NCBI RefSeq assembly: GCF_023897065.1
Contig: NZ_JAMHIV010000021.1
Span: 1-64,000 of the forward strand
Length of the DNA stretch: 64,000 nt
Source of the DNA: Crossiella sp. SN42
GTDB taxonomy: Bacteria > Actinomycetota > Actinomycetes > Mycobacteriales > Pseudonocardiaceae
Reading direction: 5' to 3'
The position numbers were made by a program, and so were the translations under genes. Under the pieces are notes generated by a model, which saw only the letters and a list, made by a program, of their open reading frames with translations, was not told the DNA's origin and made no database searches. Each line of letters opens with the position of its first letter. Position 1 is the first letter of the stretch. This document shows positions 8,628-18,995 of the stretch, in pieces.

Positions 8628-9209
8628 GTGGGACAGCTGTCCTTCTACTCCGCGGAGGCCAGGCAACCCAGGGTTGCCGACCTGGCCGGGCTGCTGTGCG
8701 GGCCGGGACAGGCGGTCGGGTTCGGGCGTGGCGCCGCGGCCAAGGTGACCGTGGAGCTGGCCGAGTCCTGGCGGGCGCACGCGGTGGTGCTGGCCTGCGC
8801 CGAGCGCGGGGTGCAGGCCGAGGTCGGCGTCACCGAGGACGGGTGCAGGCAGCTGCGCACCGCCTTCCGCCGCGACCTCGCGCCGCTGGCCACCGCCTGG
8901 CTGCGCGGCGCGGAGAAGACCGTGCCCGAGGACCTGGAGCTGGACGGTCCGGCGCTGCGGCTCTGGGCGCTGACCGCGGGCCAGCCGGAGACCAGCGGCT
9001 ACTCACTCGGCCTCGACCCGCTCGCCCCGCACACGTATCCGCAGCTCACCGCGGCCCTGCTGCGGCTGGGCCTGGCCGGCAGCCTGCTCGGCGCGAAGGC
9101 GGGCGGGCCCGCGCTGCGCTTCACCGGGCGACGGCGGCTGGCCCGCCTCGCCGAACTGGTCGGCCCCACGCCGGTGGCGGCCGAGCACAGCTACTGGCCG
9201 GCCGCCTGA
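8628..9209 (+). CDS. Conserved hypothetical protein (Rv3647c type)
   Basis: 193 residues, close to the 192 of M. tuberculosis Rv3647c, which occupies the same place between cspA/helicase genes and topA. It starts MGQLSFYSAEARQPRV and is soluble, mixed alpha/beta, with no signal peptide, no membrane helix and no recognisable catalytic motif. A cluster near residues 62-80 (AVVLACAERGVQAEVGVTEDG) resembles a small winged or ferredoxin-like fold but this is not secure. The start GTG is supported by a TANNNT element just upstream rather than by a Shine-Dalgarno. Function unknown. The linkage with topA across actinobacteria suggests a role in DNA metabolism, as inference only. Confidence 0.75.
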   Translation: MGQLSFYSAEARQPRVADLAGLLCGPGQAVGFGRGAAAKVTVELAESWRAHAVVLACAERGVQAEVGVTEDGCRQLRTAFRRDLAPLATAWLRGAEKTVPEDLELDGPALRLWALTAGQPETSGYSLGLDPLAPHTYPQLTAALLRLGLAGSLLGAKAGGPALRFTGRRRLARLAELVGPTPVAAEHSYWPAA

Positions 9210-9226
9210 GTGCCGGCCAGCGCGAA

Positions 9227-9277
9227 GGCGAAGGGGCCGTTCCGGGCACTCCCACCGTGCGGAACGGCCCCTTCGCC
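9227..9277. terminator. Bidirectional terminator hairpin
   Basis: A perfect 18-bp inverted repeat (9227-9244 / 9260-9277, containing GGGGCCGTTCC) with a 15-nt loop, between two convergent genes. Confidence 0.85.
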
Positions 9278-9296
9278 GCGATACCTCAGACGCGGC

Positions 9297-10124
9297 TCAG
9301 CGGCGCGGCTTGGGCAGCGTGCAGCCCGCCTTGTTCGGGTCGATGTTGTTGCCCGCGGTGACACAGGCGTTGACCTGGAAGGTCTGCTGCCCGTAGTTGA
9401 TGCCGCGGCGCACCGTCACGTTGCCTGCCGCGTCCACCTCGCACGGGTTGTTCTGGGTGCACCGGCCGCCGTTCTCGTTGCCGGTGTTGTTCACCCCGAC
9501 CACGCTGCCGTCCGCGGTGTCGATGATCGGCGAGCCCGAGGTGCCGCCGATGGTCTTGCACTCGGGCGTGTAGCGAATGGAGTCCTTCCAGGTCCAGTTC
9601 GCCTCCTTCACCTGGTGCACGAAGGCGTCGATCTTGCAGGAGTAGATCCGCTTCCAGTAGCCGGAGACCACTCTGATGTCCGCGCCCTGCTTGGGGTGCG
9701 CGGTGTTGAGGGTCAGCGCCTTGGTCCGGTACCGGCTCTCGATGTCGGCGTAGCTCTCCTTGAGCTGGTAGAGCGCCAGGTCGGTGTCGGTCATGGTCGC
9801 GTAGGCCAGCTTGGTCGCGGTCAGCGTGCCCAGGTTCTGCGCCGAGGGGTTCAGCAGGGTGAAGGTGCGCTGCGAGGGCTGGTTCACGATCACCTCGCCG
9901 GCGGCCATGAACTTCACGCAGTGCCCGTTGGTCAGCACCAGCGCCTTGTCCGTGTTCGCCACCCCGGCGGGCCGGACAAGTGAGCCGGAACAATTGTTCA
10001 ACGCCACGATCGCGGTGTAGTCCACCGCGTTCACCGAGGCCGCCGCCGGCACGGCGGTGAGGGTTCCCATGATCGTCAACGCGGTCCCCGTGGCCGCGAG
10101 AAAACCGACAAAACGCCTGGTCAT
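9297..10124 (-). CDS. Secreted trypsin-like serine protease (S1 fold)
   Basis: 275 residues. A Sec signal peptide (MTRRFVGFLAATG..., cleavage near AAAS, residue ~30) is followed by a chymotrypsin-fold domain. The catalytic triad can be placed at His68 (VLTNGHCVK), Asp115 (MTDTDLALYQL) and Ser196 (GGTSGSPI). Cysteine pairs (e.g. the Cys at 45 and 69) fit extracellular disulfides. The ATG is chosen because GAAGGAG lies 8 nt upstream; longer readings up to 10313 lack a signal peptide. The substrate is unknown. It stands alone between two conserved chromosomal genes and looks like a lineage-specific insertion. Confidence 0.85.
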   Translation of the reverse strand: MTRRFVGFLAATGTALTIMGTLTAVPAAASVNAVDYTAIVALNNCSGSLVRPAGVANTDKALVLTNGHCVKFMAAGEVIVNQPSQRTFTLLNPSAQNLGTLTATKLAYATMTDTDLALYQLKESYADIESRYRTKALTLNTAHPKQGADIRVVSGYWKRIYSCKIDAFVHQVKEANWTWKDSIRYTPECKTIGGTSGSPIIDTADGSVVGVNNTGNENGGRCTQNNPCEVDAAGNVTVRRGINYGQQTFQVNACVTAGNNIDPNKAGCTLPKPRR

Positions 10125-10402
10125 CCGGGTTCTCCTTCGAGCAGGGCGAAGCGGACTGTGCCGTTCGAGCACATCCTGTCCGACCGCTGGCCGCCACCCC
10201 CGGAAGTCGGCGGCGAAACACTGGAAGTGAACGGTCTTACCGGCTGTTGAACGGGGTGCCCGGAGCGCCCTGTGACCACATCGGCGTGGGAGACCGCTCG
10301 TGGCGGCTGTCATGATGGGTCATTGCACGGGGGTTCAAGCGGCAAGCTGGGGGGCCCGGCCGGGTGGACGGGCAGATCGGTCAGACAAGGAAGCAGGCGC
10401 GC

Positions 10403-13273
<2,871 letters not shown>

Positions 13274-13331
13274 TGATTCACCCGGCCACCTCCCGGAACC
13301 GGCGTTAACCTGGTTCCAGGAGGTGGCTCCC

Positions 13332-13775
13332 GTGGCCAAGGACGCGCTCTCCGGTGGTGACGGCACGCAGTCCCCGTCGCCCCTGCCGCCGATGTCCGAC
13401 CCGCTGCTCCCGCCCCGCAACCCGCCGGGGGAGGAGCCGACGACCACCAGGCCCGAGGTGCCCGCCGCACCCGGCGACCCGGAACAGCTGCGCGCCGCGA
13501 TCGAGGCCGCGCTGGCCGCCGAGGGGGCCGCCCGGCCGCCCGGCTACGCCCAGGCCACCCCGTTCCACCAGCAGGTCGATCCGCTGCCCCGCCGCCGGTT
13601 CGTGCCCAAGGCCCGGATCCCGCGGCCCCGCCTGCCGGACATGCGCCGGGCCATGCCCGCCGGCGGCATCACCCCGGCCACCCTCGGCTTCCTCGCGCTG
13701 ATCCTGCTCACCCTGGTGCTGGTGTACGCGTTCCTGTCCAGCTTCATCAGCTGGTTCTCCGGCCTCTTCAGTTAG
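13332..13775 (+). CDS. Small proline-rich protein with C-terminal membrane anchor
   Basis: 147 residues. The GTG start has AGGAGG 8 nt upstream. The N-terminal ~60 residues are Pro/Gly/Asp-rich (disordered), a short Ala-rich helix follows (EQLRAAIEAALAAEG), then a basic segment, and the last ~35 residues form one membrane helix (PATLGFLALILLTLVLVYAFLSSF) with a short tail. No family is recognised. Topology with the disordered part in the cytoplasm is likely from the basic residues before the helix. Located between topA and the MFS fusion; function unknown. Confidence 0.65.
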   Translation: MAKDALSGGDGTQSPSPLPPMSDPLLPPRNPPGEEPTTTRPEVPAAPGDPEQLRAAIEAALAAEGAARPPGYAQATPFHQQVDPLPRRRFVPKARIPRPRLPDMRRAMPAGGITPATLGFLALILLTLVLVYAFLSSFISWFSGLFS

Positions 13776-13806
13776 CTCCCGGCTACCCTGGGCCCCGTTC
13801 GGGGAC

Positions 13807-15828
13807 GTGGAGGCCAGCGCGAGCGAGGTGAGCAGGATCCGGCAGGAACCAGCCGAGTCGTCGGCCTCGACCGTGCACCGGGTGCGCAGCGTGCTGGCCA
13901 TCGGCCCGTTCCGCAGGCTCTGGGCGGTCAACTCGCTGTGCAGCGTCGGCGACTGGCTCGCCCTGCTGGCCACCACCGCGCTGGCCACCAACCTGACCAC
14001 CGGCTACCAGGCGCAGAGCTTCGCCTTCGGCGGCGTGGTGGCGATCAAGCTGCTGCCCGCGCTGCTGCTGGCCCCGCTGGCCGGGGCGCTGGCCGACAAG
14101 TTCGACCGGCGCAGGCTGATGGTGGTCTGCGACGTGCTGCGCTGCCTGGTGCTGCTGAGCATCCCGCTGGCCGGCTCGCTGTGGTGGCTGTTCGTGGCCA
14201 CCTTCCTGCTGGAGCTGTGCACGCTGTTCTGGGTGCCGGCCAAGGACGCCTCGATCCCCAACCTGCTGCGCCGTCCGGACCAGGTGGAGACGGCCAACCA
14301 GCTGTCCATGGTGATGACCTACGGCGTGTCCGTGGTGACCGCCTCGGGGCTGTTCACCGCGCTGACCGTGCTCGGCCCGACCCTGTTCCTGCCGCTGACC
14401 CCGACCCAGATCGTCTACTTCGCGCTGGTGCTCAACGGGCTGATCTACCTCTCCACCGCGATCACCGTGGCCACCCGCATCCCGGAGATCTCCGGCCGGG
14501 CAGGCCCCGGCGCGGAGCAGGCGCGCGGGGCCAGCGTGCTCGCCCTGGTCCGGGACGGCCTGCACTTCGTCGGCACCACCCCGCTGATCCGCGGCCTGGT
14601 GATCGGCATCGCCGGCGCCTTCACCGCCGGTGGCGCGGTGATCGCCTGCGCCAAGCTGTACGCGGTCAGCCTCAAGGGCGGCGACGCCAGCTACGGCCTG
14701 CTGTTCGTCTCGATCTTCCTCGGCCTGGGCAGCGGCATGGTCATCGCGCCCAAGCTGTCCCAGCGCATCCCGCACAACCGGCTCTTCGGCGCGGCCATCG
14801 TCGGCGCGGGCGCGGTGCTGCTGCTGGTCGCGCTGGCCCCGCACCTGTGGCTGGCGCTGCTCACCGTCCTCGGCGTCGGCGCCTCCGCCGGGGTGGCCTT
14901 CCTGACCGGCATGACCATCATCGGCGCCAAGGTCGAGGACGCCATCCGCGGCCGCACCGTGGCCTTCATGCAGTCCCTGGTCCGGCTGGTGCTGATGGGC
15001 TCGATGGCGCTGGTCCCGGTGCTGGTCGGCCTGCTGCCGCCGCGGACCTGGCACCTCTTCGGCGCGGAGCTGGCCGTGGACGGCACCCGGCCGATCCTCT
15101 TCGGCGCAGGCATCATCGCCGCGGTGCTCGGCGTGGTGGCCTACCGGCAGATGGACGACCGGCGCAGCGGGCCGATCCTGTCCGAGCTGATGTCCGTGCT
15201 GCGCCGCCGGCGCCGCAGCAGCGGGCTGCTGATCGCGGTGGAGGGCGACACCGTGGCCGACACCTCCGCCCAGTCCCAGCGGCTGGCCGAGTGGCTGCGC
15301 GCGGAGGGCCAGGAGGTGGTGCTGGCCGCCGATCCCGCGGTGGAGGAGCGGCGGCTGCTGGCCGAGGCCGGGCTGCACAGCCCCAGGGCGCACGTGCTGA
15401 TGTCCGCCGCGGTCCGCGCCGACCTGGTGGAACAGGTGGTCAAGCCCGCGCTGGCGGCCGGCGCGGTGGTGGTGCTGGAGCGTTCGGTGCACGGCCCGCT
15501 GGCCGAGCTGGGCGCCAGCGCCGGGATGGACGCCGCCGAGTTGGAGAGCCTCGCCGAGTTCTCCACCGGCAGGCTGGCCGCCGACGTCACCGTGCTGCTG
15601 GACAAGGACCCGGCCACCCCCTCGGCGAACCTGGCCGAACAGCCGTGGCGGATGCACCGGCTGCTCACCGAGATGGCCGCCGCCGAACCCGACCGCTACG
15701 TGGTGGTGGAGGCCGGTGGCGGGGTCGAGGAGGTGGCCGAACGGGTGCGCGAGGCGGTCCGCCCGGTGCTGGCCAACCGCCAGCAGGGCACGCCGGAACC
15801 GGGATTGTCGGCCGCCGGGGCAGGATAG
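13807..15828 (+). CDS. MFS transporter fused to a degenerate dTMP-kinase-like domain
   Basis: 673 residues. Residues ~25-450 are a major facilitator with about 12 helices (LWAVNSLCSVGDWLALLATTALA, ADKFDRRRLMVVCD loop). Residues ~470-665 align with thymidylate kinase by overall pattern: QSQRLAEWLRAEGQEVVLAADP, ALAAGAVVVLERSVHG, ADVTVLLDKDP. The catalytic features are missing: the P-loop GxxGxGKST is EGDTVADTS, the REPGG segment is AADPAVEE and the DRY Asp is Glu-Arg-Ser. It is therefore probably a non-catalytic regulatory or scaffolding domain. Streptomyces homologues of this fusion carry a more complete kinase. Transport substrate unknown. The stop is 5 nt before the start of the delta-prime gene, so the two are likely co-transcribed. 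Confidence 0.8.
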   Translation: MEASASEVSRIRQEPAESSASTVHRVRSVLAIGPFRRLWAVNSLCSVGDWLALLATTALATNLTTGYQAQSFAFGGVVAIKLLPALLLAPLAGALADKFDRRRLMVVCDVLRCLVLLSIPLAGSLWWLFVATFLLELCTLFWVPAKDASIPNLLRRPDQVETANQLSMVMTYGVSVVTASGLFTALTVLGPTLFLPLTPTQIVYFALVLNGLIYLSTAITVATRIPEISGRAGPGAEQARGASVLALVRDGLHFVGTTPLIRGLVIGIAGAFTAGGAVIACAKLYAVSLKGGDASYGLLFVSIFLGLGSGMVIAPKLSQRIPHNRLFGAAIVGAGAVLLLVALAPHLWLALLTVLGVGASAGVAFLTGMTIIGAKVEDAIRGRTVAFMQSLVRLVLMGSMALVPVLVGLLPPRTWHLFGAELAVDGTRPILFGAGIIAAVLGVVAYRQMDDRRSGPILSELMSVLRRRRRSSGLLIAVEGDTVADTSAQSQRLAEWLRAEGQEVVLAADPAVEERRLLAEAGLHSPRAHVLMSAAVRADLVEQVVKPALAAGAVVVLERSVHGPLAELGASAGMDAAELESLAEFSTGRLAADVTVLLDKDPATPSANLAEQPWRMHRLLTEMAAAEPDRYVVVEAGGGVEEVAERVREAVRPVLANRQQGTPEPGLSAAGAG

Positions 15829-15833
15829 GACCC

Positions 15834-17075
15834 GTGACGCTGACCCGAGAGGACATCGAGCAGGCGCCGACCAGCGGGGTGTGGGGTGACGTGGTCGGCC
15901 AGCCCGGCGTGGCCCTGGTGCTGGCCACCGCCGCGCGCGCCGCCGCTGACCTGGTCGAAGGCCGTCCGATCCAGCCGGGCTCGATGACCCACGCCTGGCT
16001 GTTCACCGGCCCGCCCGGCTCCGGCCGCTCGGTGGCCGCCCGCGCCTTCGCCGCCGCCCTGCAGTGCGCGCAGCCCAGCGGTGACGGGATCTGGGGCTGT
16101 GGACAGTGCCGCCCCTGCCACACCGTGCTCACCGGCACGCACGCCGACGTGCGGGTGGTGGCGCCGGAGGGACTGTCCATCGCGGTGGCCGAGATGCGCG
16201 CGCTGGTGCAGATCGCCGCCCGCCGGCCCACCGCGGGCCGCTGGCAGGTGGTGATCATCGAGGACGCCGACCGGCTCACCGAGGGCGCGGCCAACGCGCT
16301 GCTCAAGGCGGTCGAGGAACCCCCGTCGCGGACGGTGTTCCTGCTCTGCGCGCCCTCGGACCACCCGGAGGACGTCTCGGTCACCATCCGCTCCCGCTGC
16401 CGGGTGCTGGCCCTGGGCACGCCGACGGTGGCCGCGATCGAGGACGTGCTGCGCCGCCGCGACGGCATCCCGGCGGACCTGGCCGCCTGGGCCGCCTCGG
16501 TCTGCGGCGGCCACGTCGGCCGGGCCCGCAGGCTGGCCACCGACCCGGAGGCACGCGCCCGCCGGGAGTCCGTGCTGCGCATCCCCACCGGCCTCCGCCG
16601 CCCCAACGACGTGTTCACCAGCGCCGACGACCTGGTCAAGGCGGCCGAGTCGGAGGCGGCCGCGGTCAGCGAGGCCAAGGACGGCGCCGAGCGGGACGCG
16701 CTGGAGACCGCGCTCGGCGGTGGCGGCACCGGCAAGGGCGTGGCCGCCGCGGCCCGCGGCGCCAAGTCCGCGCTCAAGGACCTGGAGAAGCGGCAGAAGT
16801 CCAGGGCCACCCGCACCCAGCGGGACGCCCTGGACCTGGCCCTGGTCGACCTGGCCGGGTTCTACCGGGACGTGCTCACCGCGCGGCTGGGCGCCGAGGT
16901 GCCGCTCAACCACCCCGACCGCGCCGCCGACATCCGCACCGCGGCCGCCAGCTGGACCCCGGAGGCCACCCTGCGGCGGCTGGAGGCGGTGCTGTCCTGC
17001 CGGGAGGCGCTGGGCCTCAACGTCAAGCCCCGGATCGCGATCGAGGCCATGGTGACCACGCTGTACCACGGCTGA
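15834..17075 (+). CDS. holB: DNA polymerase III subunit delta'
   Basis: 413 residues; a clamp-loader subunit. AAA+ features: VVGQPGVALVLATAA lead, Walker A GPPGSGRS, a zinc module formed by Cys residues around CGQCRPC, ERIEDADRLT-type Walker B (VVIIEDADRLTEGAANALLKAVEEP) and sensor 1 (TIRSRCRVL). The C-terminal collar holds a long Ala/Lys-rich helix. The arginine-finger SRC motif is present (RSRCR) as expected for delta'. The GTG at 15834 follows AGGA at 15827-15830. Equivalent to Rv3644c, in the conserved order topA - ... - holB. Confidence 0.95.
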   Translation: MTLTREDIEQAPTSGVWGDVVGQPGVALVLATAARAAADLVEGRPIQPGSMTHAWLFTGPPGSGRSVAARAFAAALQCAQPSGDGIWGCGQCRPCHTVLTGTHADVRVVAPEGLSIAVAEMRALVQIAARRPTAGRWQVVIIEDADRLTEGAANALLKAVEEPPSRTVFLLCAPSDHPEDVSVTIRSRCRVLALGTPTVAAIEDVLRRRDGIPADLAAWAASVCGGHVGRARRLATDPEARARRESVLRIPTGLRRPNDVFTSADDLVKAAESEAAAVSEAKDGAERDALETALGGGGTGKGVAAAARGAKSALKDLEKRQKSRATRTQRDALDLALVDLAGFYRDVLTARLGAEVPLNHPDRAADIRTAAASWTPEATLRRLEAVLSCREALGLNVKPRIAIEAMVTTLYHG

Positions 17076-17078
17076 GGC

Positions 17079-17234
17079 TCAGCCCGGCTCCGGAGCACCG
17101 AAGGCCGCGGAGACCGCCCTGGCCGCCCGCAGCACCCTCGGCGCGTGCGCCACCAGCTCGGCCAGCTCCACCTCGGGCAGCGCGGCCAGCACCGCCAGCG
17201 CCTTCTCCACCGCGCCGCCGGGTCCCTCGGTCAC
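17079..17234 (-). pseudogene. Probable IclR-type regulator remnant (internal deletion), 51 aa
   Basis: A 51-residue reading starts at a GTG overlapping the kduD stop (GTGA) and ends 3 bp from the convergent holB stop. Its first part (GGAVEKALAVLAALPE) resembles the start of IclR helix-turn-helix domains, and its end (ELVAHAPRVLRAARAVSAAFG) resembles the last helix of IclR effector domains; the ~200 residues that should lie between are absent. IclR proteins (KdgR type) commonly control kdu genes, which fits the position. Resemblance is by eye only. It could instead be an unrelated small protein translationally coupled to kduD. Confidence 0.45.
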
Positions 17235-17998
17235 CGGCCCATCCAGCCGCCGTCGACCACCAGCACGTGCCCGTTGACGTAGTCGGAGGCAGGCGAGGCC
17301 AGGAACACCGCCGCGCCCACCAGGTCCTCCGGGTCGCCCCAGCGCCCGGCCGGGATGCGCGCCCGGATGGCCGGCTCGCGGGCCGGGTCCGCGCGCAGCG
17401 CCGCGGTGTTGCTGGTGCTGATGTAGCCCGGCGCGATCGCGTTGACCTGCACGCCGTGCGCGGCCCACTCGTTGGCCAGCGCCGAGGTCAGCCCGGCCAC
17501 CGCGTGCTTGCTCGCGGTGTAGGCCGGCACCAGGATGCCGCCCTGGAAGCTGAGCAGCGAGGCGATGTTGACGATCTTGCCGGAGCCGCGCGCCACCATC
17601 TGCCGCCCGGCCAGCTGGCAGAGCGCGAACACCGAGTCCAGGTTGACGCTGACCACCCGCCGCCAGTCGGCCAGCGGCACGTCCACGGCGGCCTGGCGGT
17701 GGATGGTGCCCGCGTTGTTGACCAGGACGTCGATCTCCTGATCCGCCAGCAGCGCGCCGACCTCCCGCTGCACACCGTCCACATCGGACAGATCGACGAG
17801 CAGGCTGCGCGCGGACACCCCGTGCCCACGGATCTCCTCCGCCATCTCGGAAAGATCACCGCCGCGGCCCAGCAGCACCAGGTCGGCCCCGGCACTGGCC
17901 AGGCCGTTGGCGATGGCCCGGCCGATGCCGGTGCGCGCGCCGGTCACCAGCGCGGTCCGGCCGCGCAGCGAGAACAACCGCTGGACTGCCCCGTTCAC
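17231..17998 (-). CDS. kduD: 2-dehydro-3-deoxy-D-gluconate 5-dehydrogenase (SDR)
   Basis: 255 residues, classical short-chain dehydrogenase: cofactor motif TGARTGIG, NNAG (VLVNNAGTIHRQ), catalytic Ser of NIASLLSFQGG, YTASKHA (Tyr/Lys) and the C-terminal SDYVNGHVLVVDGGW typical of KduD. It reduces 2,5-diketo-3-deoxygluconate to 2-keto-3-deoxygluconate (KDG) in unsaturated uronate breakdown. It lies directly after kduI in the same direction. The GTG start at 17998 sits in the second copy of a 17-bp tandem repeat that contains both the Shine-Dalgarno and start codon. Confidence 0.88.
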   Translation of the reverse strand: MNGAVQRLFSLRGRTALVTGARTGIGRAIANGLASAGADLVLLGRGGDLSEMAEEIRGHGVSARSLLVDLSDVDGVQREVGALLADQEIDVLVNNAGTIHRQAAVDVPLADWRRVVSVNLDSVFALCQLAGRQMVARGSGKIVNIASLLSFQGGILVPAYTASKHAVAGLTSALANEWAAHGVQVNAIAPGYISTSNTAALRADPAREPAIRARIPAGRWGDPEDLVGAAVFLASPASDYVNGHVLVVDGGWMGR

Positions 17999-18024
17999 CC
18001 TGTCTCCCCGTTCACCCTGTCTCC
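17991..18024 (-). repeat. 17-bp tandem duplication of the kduD ribosome site and start codon
   Basis: Two exact copies of GGAGACAGGGTGAACGG (minus strand) lie head to tail between the kduI stop and kduD. Each holds SD-like GGAGACAGG plus GTG. The first GTG opens a 6-codon reading (MNGETG) whose TGA overlaps the second GTG, the real kduD start, as GTGA. Confidence 0.9.
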
Positions 18025-18855
18025 TCAGCGCAGCTCGGTCAGTGCGACCGGGTCCATGTCGTCGTAGGCCTGGTTCTCCCCGGCCATGGCCCAGACGAAG
18101 GAGTAGGCGTGCGTGCCCGCGCCGCTGTGCACCGACCAGCTCGGCGAGATCACCGCCTGCTCGTTGGCCACCACCAGGTTCCTGGTCGCGGCCGGCTCAC
18201 CGAGCAGGTGGATCACTCGCTGGTCCTCGGGCAGGTCGAAGTAGAGGTAGCACTCGGTGCGCCGGTCGTGCGTGTGCGGCGGCATCGTGTTCCACACACT
18301 GCCCTCGGCGAGGGTGGTGATACCGAGTACCAACTGGCACGACTTGATTCCATTCACATGGATGAACTTTCGGATGGATCGGGCGTTCGCGGTCCGCTGC
18401 TCGCCCAATTCCAGAATGTCCACATCCGTGAACCGGGCCAATTCCGTCGGATGGCTGGTATGAGCTGGCGTGGAGAACAGGTAGAAATGCGGGGAGTCCG
18501 TCTCGTCCGAATCGAACACGACGTCGACCGCGCCGCGGCCGACGTAGAGGCAGTCCCGATGCGCCAGCCGATACGCCGTGCCGTCGACGGTCACGGTGCC
18601 GCCGCCGCGCACCGCCACCACCGCCATCTCCCGCCGGGCCAGGAAGTTCTCCGCGCGCAGCGGGTCGGCCGAGGGCAGCCGGAGCGGCTCGCCCGGCCTG
18701 GGCACGGCGCCGCCGAGCACGGTCCGGTCCTCGTGCGAGTACACCGTGTGCACCTGTCCCGGTTCGAAAAGATCCGCTACCAGGTAGTGCGCGCGGAGCT
18801 GCTCGGTGTCGAAACCGGCGACTTGCGCGGGATTTGTCGCGTGCCTTACCTGCAT
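18025..18855 (-). CDS. kduI: 5-dehydro-4-deoxy-D-glucuronate isomerase
   Basis: 276 residues, matching E. coli KduI along its length: DTEQLRAHYLVADLF, VYSHEDR, FLARREMAVVAVRGGG, HRDCLYVGRGAVDVVF, NTMPPHTHDRRTECYLYF and AVISPSWSVHSGAGT. The cupin zinc ligands are visible in HTHDRRTE (two His and Glu) plus the His of SVHSG. It converts 4-deoxy-L-threo-5-hexosulose uronate to 2,5-diketo-3-deoxygluconate. The ATG at 18855 is chosen over an upstream in-frame ATG because GGGAGG is 6 nt away and because it matches the E. coli start. First gene of the kduI-kduD operon, divergent from the permease. Confidence 0.95.
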   Translation of the reverse strand: MQVRHATNPAQVAGFDTEQLRAHYLVADLFEPGQVHTVYSHEDRTVLGGAVPRPGEPLRLPSADPLRAENFLARREMAVVAVRGGGTVTVDGTAYRLAHRDCLYVGRGAVDVVFDSDETDSPHFYLFSTPAHTSHPTELARFTDVDILELGEQRTANARSIRKFIHVNGIKSCQLVLGITTLAEGSVWNTMPPHTHDRRTECYLYFDLPEDQRVIHLLGEPAATRNLVVANEQAVISPSWSVHSGAGTHAYSFVWAMAGENQAYDDMDPVALTELR

Positions 18856-18938
18856 GAATTGCCTCCCCTGTGGGTCCATGCGCTGGATGGCCCTTTACGT
18901 TTCGGACTGGGCGGTGTCACGATGTGGCCGCTTGCCAT

Positions 18939-18951
18939 GGAACACCGTTCT
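18939..18951. promoter_or_regulatory. Candidate operator in the kduI/permease divergent promoter region
   Basis: GGAACACCGTTCT is an imperfect palindrome (GAAC-acc-GTTC) of the size bound by IclR-family dimers, midway in the 140-bp divergent gap. Assignment to any regulator is inference. Confidence 0.3.
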
Positions 18952-18995
18952 GACAAACGGGACAAGTCCGCGAAACAGGCGAGGAGGCAGCCCCC

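Noticed and set aside
13938-15833. In-frame extension of holB upstream through the MFS gene
   Set aside because: The extension overlaps the MFS fusion in another frame and is Arg/Gly-rich noise; the delta' sequence begins at GTG 15834.
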